DNA from: Campylobacter devanensis
Lineage (GTDB): Bacteria; Campylobacterota; Campylobacteria; Campylobacterales; Campylobacteraceae
Assembly (NCBI RefSeq): GCF_002139915.1
Contig: NZ_CP018788.1
Location: 1-64,000, forward strand
Length of the DNA stretch: 64,000 bases
Direction: 5' to 3'
Shown here: positions 32,880 through 42,304 of the stretch, piece after piece
Position numbering within the stretch: the first letter of the stretch is position 1
Layout: each line of letters opens with the position of its first letter
Notes under the pieces: generated by a model
What the model was told of the DNA's origin: nothing
Seen by the model: only the letters and a program-made list of their open reading frames with translations
Databases searched by the model: none
Program-made: the position numbers and the translations under genes

Positions 32880-33860
32880 CTATCCCTTGTTTGAATTTAA
32901 TATCTTAGCAACTTCTTTGGCGTGATAGCTGATGATTAGATCTGCTCCAGCTCTTTTGAATGCTATCATAGTCTCCATCATCACACGATCATAGTCTATA
33001 ACACCCGCCTTAGCACCAGCTTTTAAAAGTGCGTATTCTCCACTCACATTATATACACAAAGTGGTAAATTCGTTCGCTCTTTTATATCTCTTATGATAT
33101 CTAAATACGCCAAAGCCGGTTTAACCATCAAAATATCAGCGCCTTGAGCCTCATCTTCTAAGCTCTCATTAATAGCTTCAAGTCTATTAGCGGGATTCAT
33201 TTGATAGCTTTTCCTATCACCAAAGCTTGGGGTGCTTTGCGCTAAATCACGAAACGGCCCATAATATGCTGAAGCGAATTTGGTAGAATAGGACATAATA
33301 GGTAAATTCATATATCCATTTTCATCTAATGCCTTACGCAAAGTATAAATTATCCCATCCATCATTCCACTAGGTGCTATCATATCAGCGCCAGCTTTGG
33401 CGTGGATGAGAGCTTGTTTGGCCGATATTTCAAGGGTAGCGTCATTATCTACGCTGCCGCATTTATGATCCAAAATCCCGCAATGTCCGTGATCTGTGTA
33501 TTCGCAAAAGCACAAATCAGTAATAACTATAAGATCTTTGAATTTCTCTTTAATAGCCCTAACGGATCTAGCAATTATCCCATTTTCATCCAAAGCATCG
33601 CTACCTATGCTATCTTTTAAGCTTGGAATTCCAAATAAAATTATAGATTTTATCCCTAAATTTATGATCTCATCGCACTCTTTTAAAATCTCATCTAAAC
33701 TCATCTGAAATACGCCAGGCATCGAGCTTATCTCATTTTTAATCCCCTTGCCCTCAACTACAAAAAGCGGATATATAAAATCACTAATAGATAATCTATT
33801 TTCTGTTAGCATATCACGCAAAGGCTCATTTAATCTTAATCTTCTATATCTTTTAAACAT
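32880..33860 (-). CDS. hemB: Delta-aminolevulinic acid dehydratase (porphobilinogen synthase)
   Basis: HemB condenses two 5-aminolevulinates to porphobilinogen. The 326-residue protein has the cysteine-rich metal site [12 protein letters not shown], the two active-site lysines in [15 protein letters not shown] and [11 protein letters not shown], and the APSGMMDG motif. It heads a minus-strand run hemB-argF-DUF2603-hemN-FAH-like-proC-Fe-S protein. RBS is GGGAGAA, and a TATAAT lies 26 bases before the start. Confidence 0.96.
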   Translation of the reverse strand: MFKRYRRLRLNEPLRDMLTENRLSISDFIYPLFVVEGKGIKNEISSMPGVFQMSLDEILKECDEIINLGIKSIILFGIPSLKDSIGSDALDENGIIARSVRAIKEKFKDLIVITDLCFCEYTDHGHCGILDHKCGSVDNDATLEISAKQALIHAKAGADMIAPSGMMDGIIYTLRKALDENGYMNLPIMSYSTKFASAYYGPFRDLAQSTPSFGDRKSYQMNPANRLEAINESLEDEAQGADILMVKPALAYLDIIRDIKERTNLPLCVYNVSGEYALLKAGAKAGVIDYDRVMMETMIAFKRAGADLIISYHAKEVAKILNSNKG

Positions 33861-33885
33861 TATTAATTCTCCCGAAAATTTAGTG

Positions 33886-33891
33886 ATTATA
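33886..33891 (-). promoter_or_regulatory. -10 box of the hemB operon
   Basis: A perfect TATAAT on the minus strand in the hemB/ribA divergent spacer, 25 bases before the hemB ATG. Confidence 0.5.
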
Positions 33892-33947
33892 GCAGAATTT
33901 AAGTTAATTAAAGATAATTGATTTTGTTTAAATTTAATCGCAAATGA

Positions 33948-33953
33948 TACAAT
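33948..33953 (+). promoter_or_regulatory. -10 box of ribA
   Basis: TACAAT preceded by TGA in the hemB/ribA spacer, 23 bases before the GTG start of ribA. Confidence 0.45.
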
Positions 33954-33976
33954 AGAACAAAAACAGAAGGAAAAAA

Positions 33977-34537
33977 GTGAATATAGAGATATCTAAAATA
34001 GCAAATTTACCAACTAAATTTGGCAATTTCAAAATCAAAGCATATAAAGAAAATCACAAAGAACATATGGCAATATTTAGCCAAAATTTAGGCGAGATAA
34101 TAAACCTTAGAATTCACTCCGAGTGCCTAACGGGTGATACTTTAGGGAGTAAAAAGTGCGATTGTGGCGAGCAGCTAGAAGCGGCTTTGAAATATATCGC
34201 AGATAATGGCGGGATGGTTATTTACTTGCGTCAAGAAGGTAGAAATATCGGATTATTAAACAAAGTCAATGCCTACGCCTTACAAGACACCGGCCTTGAT
34301 ACTATAGAGGCAAATCATCAGCTAGGATTTAAGGCTGATGAGAGGACATATGAGATGGTTGATTTTATCTTAAATGATTTTGGGATTAAGGGGGTGAATT
34401 TACTAACAAATAATCCGTTAAAGCTCACAAGCATAAAAACCAAAATCATAAGCCGAATTCCAATCCAAATAGCGCCAAATAAGTATAATAAAGATTATCT
34501 AAATATCAAAAAAGAGCAGATGGGACATATGCTATGA
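33977..34537 (+). CDS. ribA: GTP cyclohydrolase II
   Basis: RibA opens GTP to the first riboflavin precursor. The 186-residue stand-alone enzyme has the zinc site in [17 protein letters not shown] (three cysteine-type ligands), [11 protein letters not shown] and the C-terminal NNPLKL motif. The start is GTG with RBS AGAAGGAA. No DHBP synthase domain is fused, unlike some RibBA proteins. It overlaps rsmG by four bases (ATGA). Confidence 0.94.
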   Translation: MNIEISKIANLPTKFGNFKIKAYKENHKEHMAIFSQNLGEIINLRIHSECLTGDTLGSKKCDCGEQLEAALKYIADNGGMVIYLRQEGRNIGLLNKVNAYALQDTGLDTIEANHQLGFKADERTYEMVDFILNDFGIKGVNLLTNNPLKLTSIKTKIISRIPIQIAPNKYNKDYLNIKKEQMGHML

Positions 34538-35073
34538 GTGATGAATTTTGGCAAACCGTAGCCAAATTTGATGAAATTTTAAAGAAGTTTAATAAAATTC
34601 ACAATCTAACAAATTATAAAGATATCAAGCCAGTAGCCCTTGATAGCATAGAACCGATTAAATTTCTAGGCTTTGAGCCTAATGTTTGTGTGGATGTAGG
34701 CAGTGGGGCAGGATTTCCAGCGATATTTTTGGCTATGATTTTAAGAGAGTGCGAGTTTCATCTATATGAGCCAATTGCGAAAAAATCAAGCTTTTTATCC
34801 TATGCGAGTGGGCATTTGAAACTTCAAAATATCACTATACATAGCCAAAAATTAGAAAATTCCAAAAGGATTAAAGCTGATTTAATCACATCTAGGGCAT
34901 TAATGAAAACGGCTGATTTGATCGAAATTTGCCAAGGATTTTATGATGAGAATACGACATTTTTACTATACAAAGGCTCAAATGCGAAATTTGAGATTGA
35001 AGAGTTAAAATGTGATAAGCAAATTTATTGCCAAAATGAGCGAAATTATGTAGTATTAAAGGGGTTAAAATGA
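34534..35073 (+). CDS. rsmG: 16S rRNA (guanine-N7)-methyltransferase RsmG (GidB)
   Basis: RsmG methylates G527 of 16S rRNA. The 179-residue protein has the N-terminal FNKIHNLTNYKD motif and the SAM-binding VCVDVGSGAGFPAIFLAMI near residue 53, then ITSRALMK. It is shorter than the E. coli enzyme but of the length usual in Campylobacter. The order ribA-rsmG is conserved in C. jejuni. It overlaps the following small gene by four bases. Confidence 0.93.
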   Translation: MSDEFWQTVAKFDEILKKFNKIHNLTNYKDIKPVALDSIEPIKFLGFEPNVCVDVGSGAGFPAIFLAMILRECEFHLYEPIAKKSSFLSYASGHLKLQNITIHSQKLENSKRIKADLITSRALMKTADLIEICQGFYDENTTFLLYKGSNAKFEIEELKCDKQIYCQNERNYVVLKGLK

Positions 35074-35264
35074 TAGCTAAAATCATAATATTTGTTTTGA
35101 TTATAGGGGTAATTTACTATTTTATAATTCCTAAATTTAGGAGTAAAAAGCCTAGTGATAGTGGTGAAAGCTTTGTCGAGTGCAGCAAGTGTAATACATT
35201 TATAGAGCTTAAAGATAGCGTATTAAAAGATGGAAAATATATCTGTAAGGAGTGTCTAAAATGA
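35070..35264 (+). CDS. Small membrane-anchored zinc-ribbon protein (PP0621-like)
   Basis: The 64 residues comprise one N-terminal transmembrane helix (about 4-23) and a C-terminal zinc ribbon with two CXXC pairs, ECSKCN and ICKECL. This is the PP0621-type layout. The function is unknown. The ATG overlaps the rsmG stop (ATGA) and its own stop overlaps the next ATG. Confidence 0.75.
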   Translation: MIAKIIIFVLIIGVIYYFIIPKFRSKKPSDSGESFVECSKCNTFIELKDSVLKDGKYICKECLK

Positions 35265-35572
35265 TTATAATTGGTAGTGATTTAATAGCTTATGAGCCAG
35301 TGTTTTTATCTAAATTTGAGCCAAAAAATTTAAACTCAAAGTGTAATTTTATTGTAGTTTCTAATATTAAAGAGGCGTTAATTGCTAATGCTAATGGAGT
35401 TAAATTTATCGTATGCGATACTATAAAGCTAGCTAAAAAACTACAAAAATTAGCCAATAATTATCTATTTGATAGCAAAATTGCCTTAATAATTAATAGC
35501 GATAATGAGCTAGAAAAAGCAGCTAAAAAACAGATTGATGCAGTTATCTATCTTGGAGCAATAAGGGGGTAA
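35261..35572 (+). CDS. Hypothetical protein in the ribA-htpX cluster
   Basis: The 103-residue product starts at ATG 35261, which overlaps the preceding TGA and has an AAGGAG eight bases upstream; an in-frame GTG at 35252 has no RBS. It alternates beta strands and helices (IIIGSD, FIVVSNIKEAL, FIVCDTIKLAKKL, AVIYLGAIRG), like a small Rossmann or receiver-like fold, but with no diagnostic motif. Function unknown. Confidence 0.65.
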   Translation: MIIIGSDLIAYEPVFLSKFEPKNLNSKCNFIVVSNIKEALIANANGVKFIVCDTIKLAKKLQKLANNYLFDSKIALIINSDNELEKAAKKQIDAVIYLGAIRG

Positions 35573-35573
35573 G

Positions 35574-36437
35574 ATGGAGATTTTTAAGACTGTATTTTTT
35601 ATGGTAGCTCTTATGTTACTTTTTGTCTTTATCGGTGGTATGATAGGCGGAGTTGGCGGGATGATGATAGCATTTTGTATCGCTGTAGCTATGAATTTTT
35701 TCAGCTATTTTTATAGTGATAAGCTGATTTTAAAGCGATATAACGCCCAAGAGCTTAATAGCTCACATCCATTATATCATATGACTAAAAAGCTCTGTTT
35801 TAAAGCTGGATTAGAACTACCAAAGCTATATATAATTAGCGACTCTGTCCCTAATGCATTTGCTACTGGTAGAAATCCAGCCAATGCCGCTGTGGCTCTA
35901 ACTACTGGATTGCTCGATACACTAAATGATGATGAGATAGCAGCAGTTATCGCTCACGAGCTAGGCCACATAAGGCACTATGATATCTTAACAGGCTCTA
36001 TCGCAGCTATCTTTGCTGGGGCGATTGCTATTTTGGCGAATTTCGCTCAATTTGGTGCTATGCTAGGAAGCAATCAAAATCGCCAAAACCCCATTTTGAT
36101 GATTGCTCTAGCTATCATAATGCCACTAGCTGCTACCATAATCCAGATGAGTATATCACGCTCAAGAGAGTTTGAAGCAGATAGATTTTCAGCTTCGATA
36201 ACTAGCGCTAATGACCTAGCAAACGCTCTATTGAAATTAGAGAGTAGCAATCAGCGTGGCGTAGTGAAAAATGCCAATGAACAAACCGCTCATATGTTTA
36301 TTATAAGTCCATTTAGTGGCGGTATCGCAAGTGGGATATCTAATCTCTTTCGCACTCATCCCACAACCAAGCAAAGAGTGGAGAGACTAAGAGAGTTAAG
36401 CTATCAAAACCCAGCTAAAAGGTATTTTAATAGCTGA
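35574..36437 (+). CDS. htpX: Zinc metalloprotease HtpX (M48 family)
   Basis: HtpX is an inner-membrane protease that degrades misfolded membrane proteins. The 287 residues show two N-terminal transmembrane segments (about 5-45), the family motif PNAFATGRNP, the zinc-binding HELGH within AAVIAHELGHIRHYD, two further hydrophobic segments and the EFEADRFSA third-ligand region. The stop overlaps the next gene (TGATG). Confidence 0.93.
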   Translation: MEIFKTVFFMVALMLLFVFIGGMIGGVGGMMIAFCIAVAMNFFSYFYSDKLILKRYNAQELNSSHPLYHMTKKLCFKAGLELPKLYIISDSVPNAFATGRNPANAAVALTTGLLDTLNDDEIAAVIAHELGHIRHYDILTGSIAAIFAGAIAILANFAQFGAMLGSNQNRQNPILMIALAIIMPLAATIIQMSISRSREFEADRFSASITSANDLANALLKLESSNQRGVVKNANEQTAHMFIISPFSGGIASGISNLFRTHPTTKQRVERLRELSYQNPAKRYFNS

Positions 36438-37033
36438 TGGAGAATTTAGAAAAAGAGCGAAAATCTATAAGATATAAGCTTATTTGGATCTTGATTTTAG
36501 CGGCTTTTGTGGATTTTGTAATTACTTTGGTGCTTTGGTTTTTTGATCCTTTTTTGGCTTTAATCGGTGGATTTTTAGCCGGTCTTTGGATATATTTTTG
36601 GTTTAAATTTAAATTTTTTGCTGAATTTGAGCTAGGTTTAAAAGAGAGGCTAAGAGATGAGCTAATCAAAGAATTAGGCTTAAATCAGCCAAATTTATCT
36701 CGTATTAATAACCATTTTAATGGCGATGTTAGTGAGTTTGGACTATTTAGCTTAAATGGTTTTGATGCGCGTGATATCTGTGTGAAAAATAGCGATGAAA
36801 TTATATTTTATGGTCTTTTAATCAGTGGCAAAATCAGCAAAAATATAGAGATTAATGAGAATTTGCTAGGATTTAAAAGCTCATATTATATCCAAGATGG
36901 TTATTTGAGTTTATATATTTACACAGACTCTGATACTATAATTGCGAATTTAAAAACACCTTTAAATATCAGCTATGAAAGCGCTAAAGAGAATATAAAA
37001 AATATTATAAAGATCATAGATCAGCTAGGTTGA
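36437..37033 (+). CDS. Hypothetical membrane protein
   Basis: The 198-residue protein has two closely spaced N-terminal transmembrane helices (about 14-35 and 40-62) and a soluble C-terminal domain of about 130 residues without recognised motifs. It is translationally coupled to htpX, so it may act at the inner membrane with that protease; this is an inference from position only. Confidence 0.6.
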   Translation: MENLEKERKSIRYKLIWILILAAFVDFVITLVLWFFDPFLALIGGFLAGLWIYFWFKFKFFAEFELGLKERLRDELIKELGLNQPNLSRINNHFNGDVSEFGLFSLNGFDARDICVKNSDEIIFYGLLISGKISKNIEINENLLGFKSSYYIQDGYLSLYIYTDSDTIIANLKTPLNISYESAKENIKNIIKIIDQLG

Positions 37034-37043
37034 TCCTAGCTGA
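37021..37043. terminator. Bidirectional stem-loop between convergent genes
   Basis: TCAGCTAGG (37021-37029) and CCTAGCTGA (37035-37043) form a perfect 9-bp stem, extendable by one A-T, with loop TTGAT. The stop of the plus-strand gene is in the loop. It separates that gene from dcuB, and only three T follow it on the plus strand. Confidence 0.6.
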
Positions 37044-37049
37044 TTTGAA

Positions 37050-38444
37050 TTATAGATATCCTGCAAAAGTAGTAAAGATATAACCAAATACACAAGATAC
37101 AAATACCCCAAGCAAGCCTGGAATAATGAAGCTATGGTTGATTACATATTTGCCTATTTTTGTTGTGCCTGAGCGGTCAAATTGTATCGTAGCAAGGTCG
37201 CTTGGATATGTAGGAAGGATATAATATCCATAACAAGCCGGAGCAAACGCCACGATAATAGCAGGATCAACCCCGATACCCAAAGCTAATGGCACAAACG
37301 CCGCCAAAGCCGCAGCTTGTGAATTTACAAATTTAGATATCAAAAGTAGCATAATAGCATAGGTCCATGGATATAGCTGAACTATACCACCTAATGATTC
37401 TTTAAGCATCGGAGTATGAACGCTAAACATTGTATTAGCCATCCAAGATATACCAAATACCGCTACAATAGCTATCATACCAGATCTAAAGATTGCGTTT
37501 TGAGCGATTTCGCCTGCTTTTACCTTAGTTACTATTATAAGGATTGCGCCAGTAATTAGCATAAATATTTGAATTACAGATACCATACTCATCGGTTTCA
37601 TCACACCTTTGCCATTATCAAATGCAGGGCGAAGCTCAGGGAAGGCACCAAGGATAGCCACAATAGCGATCGCACCTAAGAATATCCACATAGCAACCCA
37701 CTCTATCGTAGGGAGTTTGACATCTAAAAGTGTTTTAGAGTCGCCATAGACATATTTTTTAAATTCAGGGTCATTGTGAATTTTAGTTTGGAACTCTTCA
37801 TCTTTATCTAGATCTTTACCTCTAAACCAGCTATAAATCCCAACGGCTAAAACACCTATCAAGGTTGATGGCACGGTGATCGCAAGTAAATTCAAATATC
37901 CATCAAAGCCCTCTAAATGCTTAACACCAGGAGCTAATAACATAGCAGTCAAAGATACCACCGCCACGCTCACAGGACTTGCGATGATACCCATTTGCGA
38001 GCTAACTGATGCTGCGGCCATAGGTCGCTCTGGGCGAATTCCATTTTTGATAGCGATATCATAGATAATTGGCATCATTGTATAAACCACATGTCCAGTC
38101 CCGCATAGAATTGTCAAAAACGCAGTTACAAATGGGGCTAGGATTGTTAAGAATTTAGGATTTCTCCTTAGGATTCTTTCAGCAATTTGAAGCATTACAT
38201 CAAGACCGCCACTAGCAAGCAAGGTCGCACTAGCTACAACCACGCATAAAATAGTAAAAATAACATCAATAGCCGGTTTGCCAGGAGCCACATCAAAACC
38301 AAATGTAAGCACGAACATACCAACACCGCCAAGCAAGCCAAGAGCTATACCGCCCTTTCTAGCACCATAAAATAGACAAATCAAAACAACCAAAAGCTGA
38401 ATAGCAAATTGTTTGCCATCGCTTAATTGTGTTAAAAACTCCAT
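37050..38444 (-). CDS. dcuB: Anaerobic C4-dicarboxylate transporter, DcuB-type
   Basis: This 464-residue polytopic protein belongs to the Dcu family of fumarate/succinate antiporters that support fumarate respiration. Typical segments are [36 protein letters not shown] and [13 protein letters not shown]. It is the less similar of the two Dcu genes here and stands apart from aspA, hence the dcuB name, which is tentative. RBS is AAAGGAGAA. Anaerobic induction is expected but no operator was identified. Confidence 0.82.
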   Translation of the reverse strand: MEFLTQLSDGKQFAIQLLVVLICLFYGARKGGIALGLLGGVGMFVLTFGFDVAPGKPAIDVIFTILCVVVASATLLASGGLDVMLQIAERILRRNPKFLTILAPFVTAFLTILCGTGHVVYTMMPIIYDIAIKNGIRPERPMAAASVSSQMGIIASPVSVAVVSLTAMLLAPGVKHLEGFDGYLNLLAITVPSTLIGVLAVGIYSWFRGKDLDKDEEFQTKIHNDPEFKKYVYGDSKTLLDVKLPTIEWVAMWIFLGAIAIVAILGAFPELRPAFDNGKGVMKPMSMVSVIQIFMLITGAILIIVTKVKAGEIAQNAIFRSGMIAIVAVFGISWMANTMFSVHTPMLKESLGGIVQLYPWTYAIMLLLISKFVNSQAAALAAFVPLALGIGVDPAIIVAFAPACYGYYILPTYPSDLATIQFDRSGTTKIGKYVINHSFIIPGLLGVFVSCVFGYIFTTFAGYL

Positions 38445-38548
38445 CTATTCTCCTTTCTTTGTAATAAATTTAAAAGCAATTTTATCTTTTAAAAAATTAT
38501 ATCTGACTTAAATTTTTATGCGTAAATTTAAAATTAAAAATTATTTTG

Positions 38549-38554
38549 TATAAT
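38549..38554 (+). promoter_or_regulatory. -10 box of the SbmA/BacA-like gene
   Basis: TTGTATAAT, a perfect -10 with the upstream TTG, lies 26 bases before the ATG at 38581 in the dcuB divergent spacer. Confidence 0.5.
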
Positions 38555-38580
38555 CGAGCTATTTTATCTAAGGCAAATAT

Positions 38581-39546
38581 ATGTTTTCAAGCTTTTTTAA
38601 GAGTAAAAAATGGGCTTTTTGGGCTTATGGTGGGCTTTTTGTGATTATTGTATCTTTGATTTTTCAAACTAGATTAAATGTAGCAATTAATGATTGGTAT
38701 AAAGATTTTTACGATATTATGCAAAATGTCAAAGATCATAGCGTGGATGAGTTTTGGGAGCAAATTTATAGATTTTTATTAATTGCGATGCCTTATGTGA
38801 TTATCGCTACTATTACGACATTTTTTGCTAGCCATTGGGTTTTTAGGTGGCGAGAGGCTATGACTTTTGGCTATCTAAATAGATGGAGAGAGTGTAAGCA
38901 CGATATAGAAGGCTCTAGCCAAAGGATACAAGAAGATGTTTATAGATTTGCTAAGATTACTGAAACTTTGGGCTTGCAGATATTAAAAGCTATAATGATA
39001 TTAATAGCATTTATCCCAGTTTTATGGGGACTTAGCAGTGGAGTGGATCTACCATATTTAAAAGAAATTCCCGGATCCTTAGTATGGATAGCCTTAGCTG
39101 TTAGTGTAGGTGGGCTTATAATATCTTGGTTTGTAGGTATAAAGCTACCAAAGTTAGAATACAATATCCAAAAGAGCGAAGCGGCTTTTAGAAAAGAGCT
39201 AGTTTATGCTGAAGATGATAAGGTAAATTATGCGAGTTTTGAGAGTGTATTGGGGCTATTTACTGGGCTTAGATTTAACTATTATAGGCTATTTTTACAC
39301 TATGGATATTTCAATGTTTGGCTTATTTCATTTTCGCAATTTATGGTTATTGTGCCATTTATAATTATGGGAAATGGGCTATTTAGCGGAGTTATAACGC
39401 TTGGAGTTTTAATCCAAGTTAGCAACGCATTTGACCAAGTTCGCAGTAGTTTTAGCGTATTTATAGATAATTGGACGACGATTACAGAGCTTAGAAGCAT
39501 ACATAAAAGGCTTGATGAATTTGAGAAAAATATTAAATTTGGCTAG
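38581..39546 (+). CDS. bacA: SbmA/BacA-family peptide transporter
   Basis: The 321-residue inner-membrane protein resembles SbmA/BacA, which imports peptides across the inner membrane and lacks a nucleotide-binding domain. Family-like segments are [13 protein letters not shown] near residue 36, [27 protein letters not shown] and the C-terminal [26 protein letters not shown]. About seven hydrophobic segments are visible. C. jejuni Cj0182 is the likely counterpart, where it affects susceptibility to peptides and colonisation. Confidence 0.85.
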   Translation: MFSSFFKSKKWAFWAYGGLFVIIVSLIFQTRLNVAINDWYKDFYDIMQNVKDHSVDEFWEQIYRFLLIAMPYVIIATITTFFASHWVFRWREAMTFGYLNRWRECKHDIEGSSQRIQEDVYRFAKITETLGLQILKAIMILIAFIPVLWGLSSGVDLPYLKEIPGSLVWIALAVSVGGLIISWFVGIKLPKLEYNIQKSEAAFRKELVYAEDDKVNYASFESVLGLFTGLRFNYYRLFLHYGYFNVWLISFSQFMVIVPFIIMGNGLFSGVITLGVLIQVSNAFDQVRSSFSVFIDNWTTITELRSIHKRLDEFEKNIKFG

Positions 39547-39574
39547 TTTTATATAGTTTTAAATTCAAATTTGA

Positions 39575-39580
39575 TATAAT
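39575..39580 (+). promoter_or_regulatory. -10 box of rpmI-rplT
   Basis: GATATAAT contains a perfect TATAAT, 31 bases before the rpmI ATG, consistent with a promoter for the ribosomal protein pair. Confidence 0.55.
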
Positions 39581-39611
39581 CCGAGCTTATCTTAAAGTAA
39601 AGGAAAAGCGT

Positions 39612-39803
39612 ATGCCAAAGATGAAATCTATTCGTGGTGCAGCTAAACGCTTTAAAGTTGGCAAAAATAAGATAAAAAGAGGCTCCGCATTTAGAAGCCA
39701 TATCTTAACCAAAATGTCACCTAAGCGCAAAAGAGACCTAAGACAATCTCAATATGTAGATAGCACAAATGTCTCAGCTGTGAAAAAAATGCTTTGTATA
39801 TGA
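39612..39803 (+). CDS. rpmI: 50S ribosomal protein L35
   Basis: L35 is a small, basic protein of the large ribosomal subunit. The 63 residues begin [16 protein letters not shown] and contain [22 protein letters not shown], both diagnostic. It precedes rplT; infC is not adjacent, as is usual for Campylobacter. RBS is AAAGGAAAA. Confidence 0.97.
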   Translation: MPKMKSIRGAAKRFKVGKNKIKRGSAFRSHILTKMSPKRKRDLRQSQYVDSTNVSAVKKMLCI

Positions 39804-39884
39804 GTTTTTGACAATTTAAGTCATTCTAACCTCCCTTTTATGGGGCAAGTTCCAAATTTGGACGCCAATTTGTAAAGGATAAAT

Positions 39885-40238
39885 ATGGCAAGAGTTAAAA
39901 CTGGTGTTGTAAGACGCCGCAGACACAAAAAAGTTCTAAAACTAGCTCGTGGTTTTTATAGTGCTAGACATAAACATTTTAGAAAAGCTAAAGAGCAGTT
40001 AGAAAGAAGTTTAGTATATGCGTATCGTGATAGACGCGCTAAAAAGCGTGATTTCCGTAGATTATGGATCATCCGCATTAATGCAGCGTGTAGATTAAAC
40101 GATATTAGCTACTCAAGATTTATAAATGGTCTTAAAAAAGCAAACATCGAATTAGATAGAAAAGTTTTGGCAAACCTAGCTATGAATGATGCAGTGGCAT
40201 TTGCTAGCATTGTAGCAGAGGTTAAAAAAGCTTTATAA
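39885..40238 (+). CDS. rplT: 50S ribosomal protein L20
   Basis: L20 is an early assembly protein of the 50S subunit. The 117-residue protein starts [23 protein letters not shown] and contains [13 protein letters not shown] and the C-terminal [12 protein letters not shown]. The 81-base rpmI-rplT spacer might hold an autoregulatory site, but no clear L20-binding fold could be recognised. Confidence 0.97.
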   Translation: MARVKTGVVRRRRHKKVLKLARGFYSARHKHFRKAKEQLERSLVYAYRDRRAKKRDFRRLWIIRINAACRLNDISYSRFINGLKKANIELDRKVLANLAMNDAVAFASIVAEVKKAL

Positions 40239-40243
40239 TATTT

Positions 40244-40267
40244 GCCTAGCTTTATGCTAGGCTTTTT
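40244..40267 (+). terminator. Intrinsic terminator of rpmI-rplT
   Basis: GCCTAGC (40244-40250), loop TTTAT, GCTAGGC (40256-40262) and then TTTTT (40263-40267): a 7-bp GC-rich stem followed directly by five T. It begins five bases after the rplT stop. Confidence 0.85.
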
Positions 40268-40268
40268 A

Positions 40269-40946
40269 ATGTATTTAGATTTAATCTCTTATTTAGACCC
40301 TAGTTGGCAAGAGCTTTTAAAAGATGAGCTAAATAGCCAAAATTTCGCTAATATAATTAAATTTTTAAACTCACAAACCGCTACGATTTATCCACCAAAA
40401 GAGCTTATTTTTAATGCATTTAATTTATGCAAACCAAGTGATTTAAAGGTTATAATTATCGGTCAAGATCCATATCATAATGCTGGTGAAGCGATGGGAT
40501 TAGCTTTTAGCACTCCAAATAATATAAAAACACCGCCAAGTTTGAAAAATATATTTAAAGAGCTTTTTGATGATTTAGATTGCGATATATTTACTAGTAG
40601 AAGCAGTGATTTAACTAGTTGGGCAAATCAAGGTGTTTTGCTTTTAAACACTGCCCTAACAGTAGAACAAAATCGCCCTGCTTCACACTCTAAAATTGGC
40701 TGGCAAATCTTTACTACTGGTGTTATTCGTGTTATAAATGCTAAATTTGACCACTGCGTATTTATGCTTTGGGGTAATTACGCTAAAAATCTTGCTTCGC
40801 TTATCGATTCAAATCGTCATATGATTTTAAAAGCCGCACATCCTAGCCCGCTTGCTCGTGGTGCGTTTTTTGGCTCACGGCATTTTAGTCAGTGCAATGC
40901 TTATTTGTTATCCCATGGCAAAGCCTTAATTGACTGGCTTAGCTAA
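40269..40946 (+). CDS. ung: Uracil-DNA glycosylase
   Basis: Ung excises uracil from DNA. The protein has the catalytic motif IGQDPYHNAGEAMGLAFS (Asp and Tyr), LLNTALTVEQNRPASH, and the C-terminal HPSPLARGAFFGSRHFS (His). ATG 40269 gives 225 residues and fits the family start. Earlier in-frame starts at 40242 (TTG) and 40254 (ATG) lie inside the rplT terminator. The chosen ATG directly follows the T-run and has no Shine-Dalgarno, so expression may need an internal promoter or read-through. Confidence 0.93.
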   Translation: MYLDLISYLDPSWQELLKDELNSQNFANIIKFLNSQTATIYPPKELIFNAFNLCKPSDLKVIIIGQDPYHNAGEAMGLAFSTPNNIKTPPSLKNIFKELFDDLDCDIFTSRSSDLTSWANQGVLLLNTALTVEQNRPASHSKIGWQIFTTGVIRVINAKFDHCVFMLWGNYAKNLASLIDSNRHMILKAAHPSPLARGAFFGSRHFSQCNAYLLSHGKALIDWLS

Positions 40947-40971
40947 ATAAAAATCTTTAGTTAAAAAGCTA

Positions 40972-42063
40972 TTAATATGCTTTGTAGTATTGGATATTAT
41001 GTCTAATTTGCATTAGTTCATTTTCATCAATTTTTTCACCCATTTCCTTTAGAGTGCTTAGCTTAAGATTTTGCAACATGTATTGTTTTAAATCTTCAAT
41101 ATTTAAGCTTTTTGGATTGAAATTGATGCGATTATTTTTCAAATCATCATAGGTATAAATCGGAATAATGCCTTTAATAGCAGAAAAACGATTAATATTC
41201 TCTTGGTTTTTAGCTATTAATACCACAGGAATACCCATCGCAGTGCAAGGCGCAGCACAATGCAAAGCAGATGTAACTATTAATTTTGCCTTATTTTTAT
41301 AAGTTTGTAGTAGATCCTCAGTTTTTCTATATAAGTTTTTCCAATCCAAAGATCCATCTACTTCGAAAGAAGCTTCTTGTTGATTAATATGTTCGGCACT
41401 ATTTTTTAATTTATCTGGTATATATGTTAGTATATCTTTAGAAATTCCTACAAAATATATAGTATCACCTGCTATATTTTCATCTCGTTTAGGTAGTGTT
41501 AGTGTCAAACAGCGTGATAAATATGAATCAAGTCCCATTGTTTGACAAAATCGTAATGTTTCAAAATCTCTACAACCTATCTGTTTATCTTTAAAAAACC
41601 AAGGATAGAAGCTTATAAATTTTTGCATAAAATTATATATTACTGGTGTAAAATGTGTTCCAACAAAGATTGGTAAAGTATTATTATTAGGAATAAAATA
41701 TTTAGAATGAGAGAACCAGCCTTGCATTACAACTGGTGTAATTTTATCTTTTTGATAATAGCTAGTTAATGTATCTCTATCATGAAATAAGAAATTTATA
41801 TTTGAAAAAATGCTTTTTAATGCATTTTTGGTAGCAATTGTTTGGATATAATCTCCTAAATTTGCAAAATTAAGTTTAGGCAAATGGGATTCATAGGAAA
41901 ATAATAAAAAATTATTTTTATCAATTAAATTTGCTTGAAAGTTGTGGGGGGGGGTAATAAGCTCTCTAAGCGATAATATTGAGCTGTCATAATCAATTTC
42001 TTGCTTAGATATAAGAATATTTTCAATATTCTTAATTTTTTCTTTATATTTCTTATAAAACAT
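40972..42063 (-). CDS. Polysaccharide pyruvyltransferase-like protein, C9 tract (phase-variable)
   Basis: This 363-residue protein resembles the polysaccharide pyruvyltransferase family (WcaK/CsaB-like), with NLGDYIQTIATKNALK near the N terminus, IGCRDFETLRF and VTSALHCAAPCTAMGIPVV near the C terminus. It probably modifies a surface glycan. Codons 37-40 contain nine consecutive C (41954-41946). One fewer or one more C shifts into frames with a stop within about ten codons, so the gene can switch on and off; nine is ON. Its local A/T content is high. Confidence 0.8.
   Translation of the reverse strand: MFYKKYKEKIKNIENILISKQEIDYDSSILSLRELITPPHNFQANLIDKNNFLLFSYESHLPKLNFANLGDYIQTIATKNALKSIFSNINFLFHDRDTLTSYYQKDKITPVVMQGWFSHSKYFIPNNNTLPIFVGTHFTPVIYNFMQKFISFYPWFFKDKQIGCRDFETLRFCQTMGLDSYLSRCLTLTLPKRDENIAGDTIYFVGISKDILTYIPDKLKNSAEHINQQEASFEVDGSLDWKNLYRKTEDLLQTYKNKAKLIVTSALHCAAPCTAMGIPVVLIAKNQENINRFSAIKGIIPIYTYDDLKNNRINFNPKSLNIEDLKQYMLQNLKLSTLKEMGEKIDENELMQIRHNIQYYKAY
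41946..41954. repeat. Homopolymer tract G9 (C9 on the coding strand)
   Basis: Nine G on the plus strand lie within the 5' part of the pyruvyltransferase-like gene. Tracts of this length slip readily in Campylobacter, giving phase variation. Confidence 0.85.
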
Positions 42064-42092
42064 CTTTTTACCTTTTTAGTATAATAAGCGAT

Positions 42093-42098
42093 ATTATA
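42093..42098 (-). promoter_or_regulatory. -10 box of the pyruvyltransferase-like gene
   Basis: A perfect TATAAT on the minus strand lies 29 bases before the ATG at 42063, followed by RBS AAAAGG. Confidence 0.5.
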
Positions 42099-42261
42099 GC
42101 ATAATAAAAATATTATTGCACAAATTCGAAATAGATTACTATGCTTATTGTGTTAATTTATAATGTAAGGGATAATCAAATTTATTTCTGATCAGGGTTT
42201 GTAGATATTTAGGCTATATGTTATAAAATTTGAATTATTTTATAATTAGTAAAAATAGTTA

Positions 42262-42298
42262 AAGGAAAATCTACTCCAAGTAGCTGCTTGGAGTAGAT
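42262..42298 (-). terminator. Intrinsic terminator of aspA-dcuA
   Basis: ATCTACTCCAAG (42269-42280) and CTTGGAGTAGAT (42287-42298) form a perfect 12-bp stem with a 6-base loop, 6 bases after the dcuA stop. The minus strand continues TTTCCTTT, a T-rich tail. It is the strongest stem in the window. Confidence 0.85.
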
Positions 42299-42304
42299 TA
42301 GGTG

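Noticed and set aside
39804-39884. L20 autoregulatory pseudoknot in the rpmI-rplT spacer
   Set aside because: Such control is known in some bacteria, but no convincing L20-binding fold could be recognised by eye in these 81 bases.
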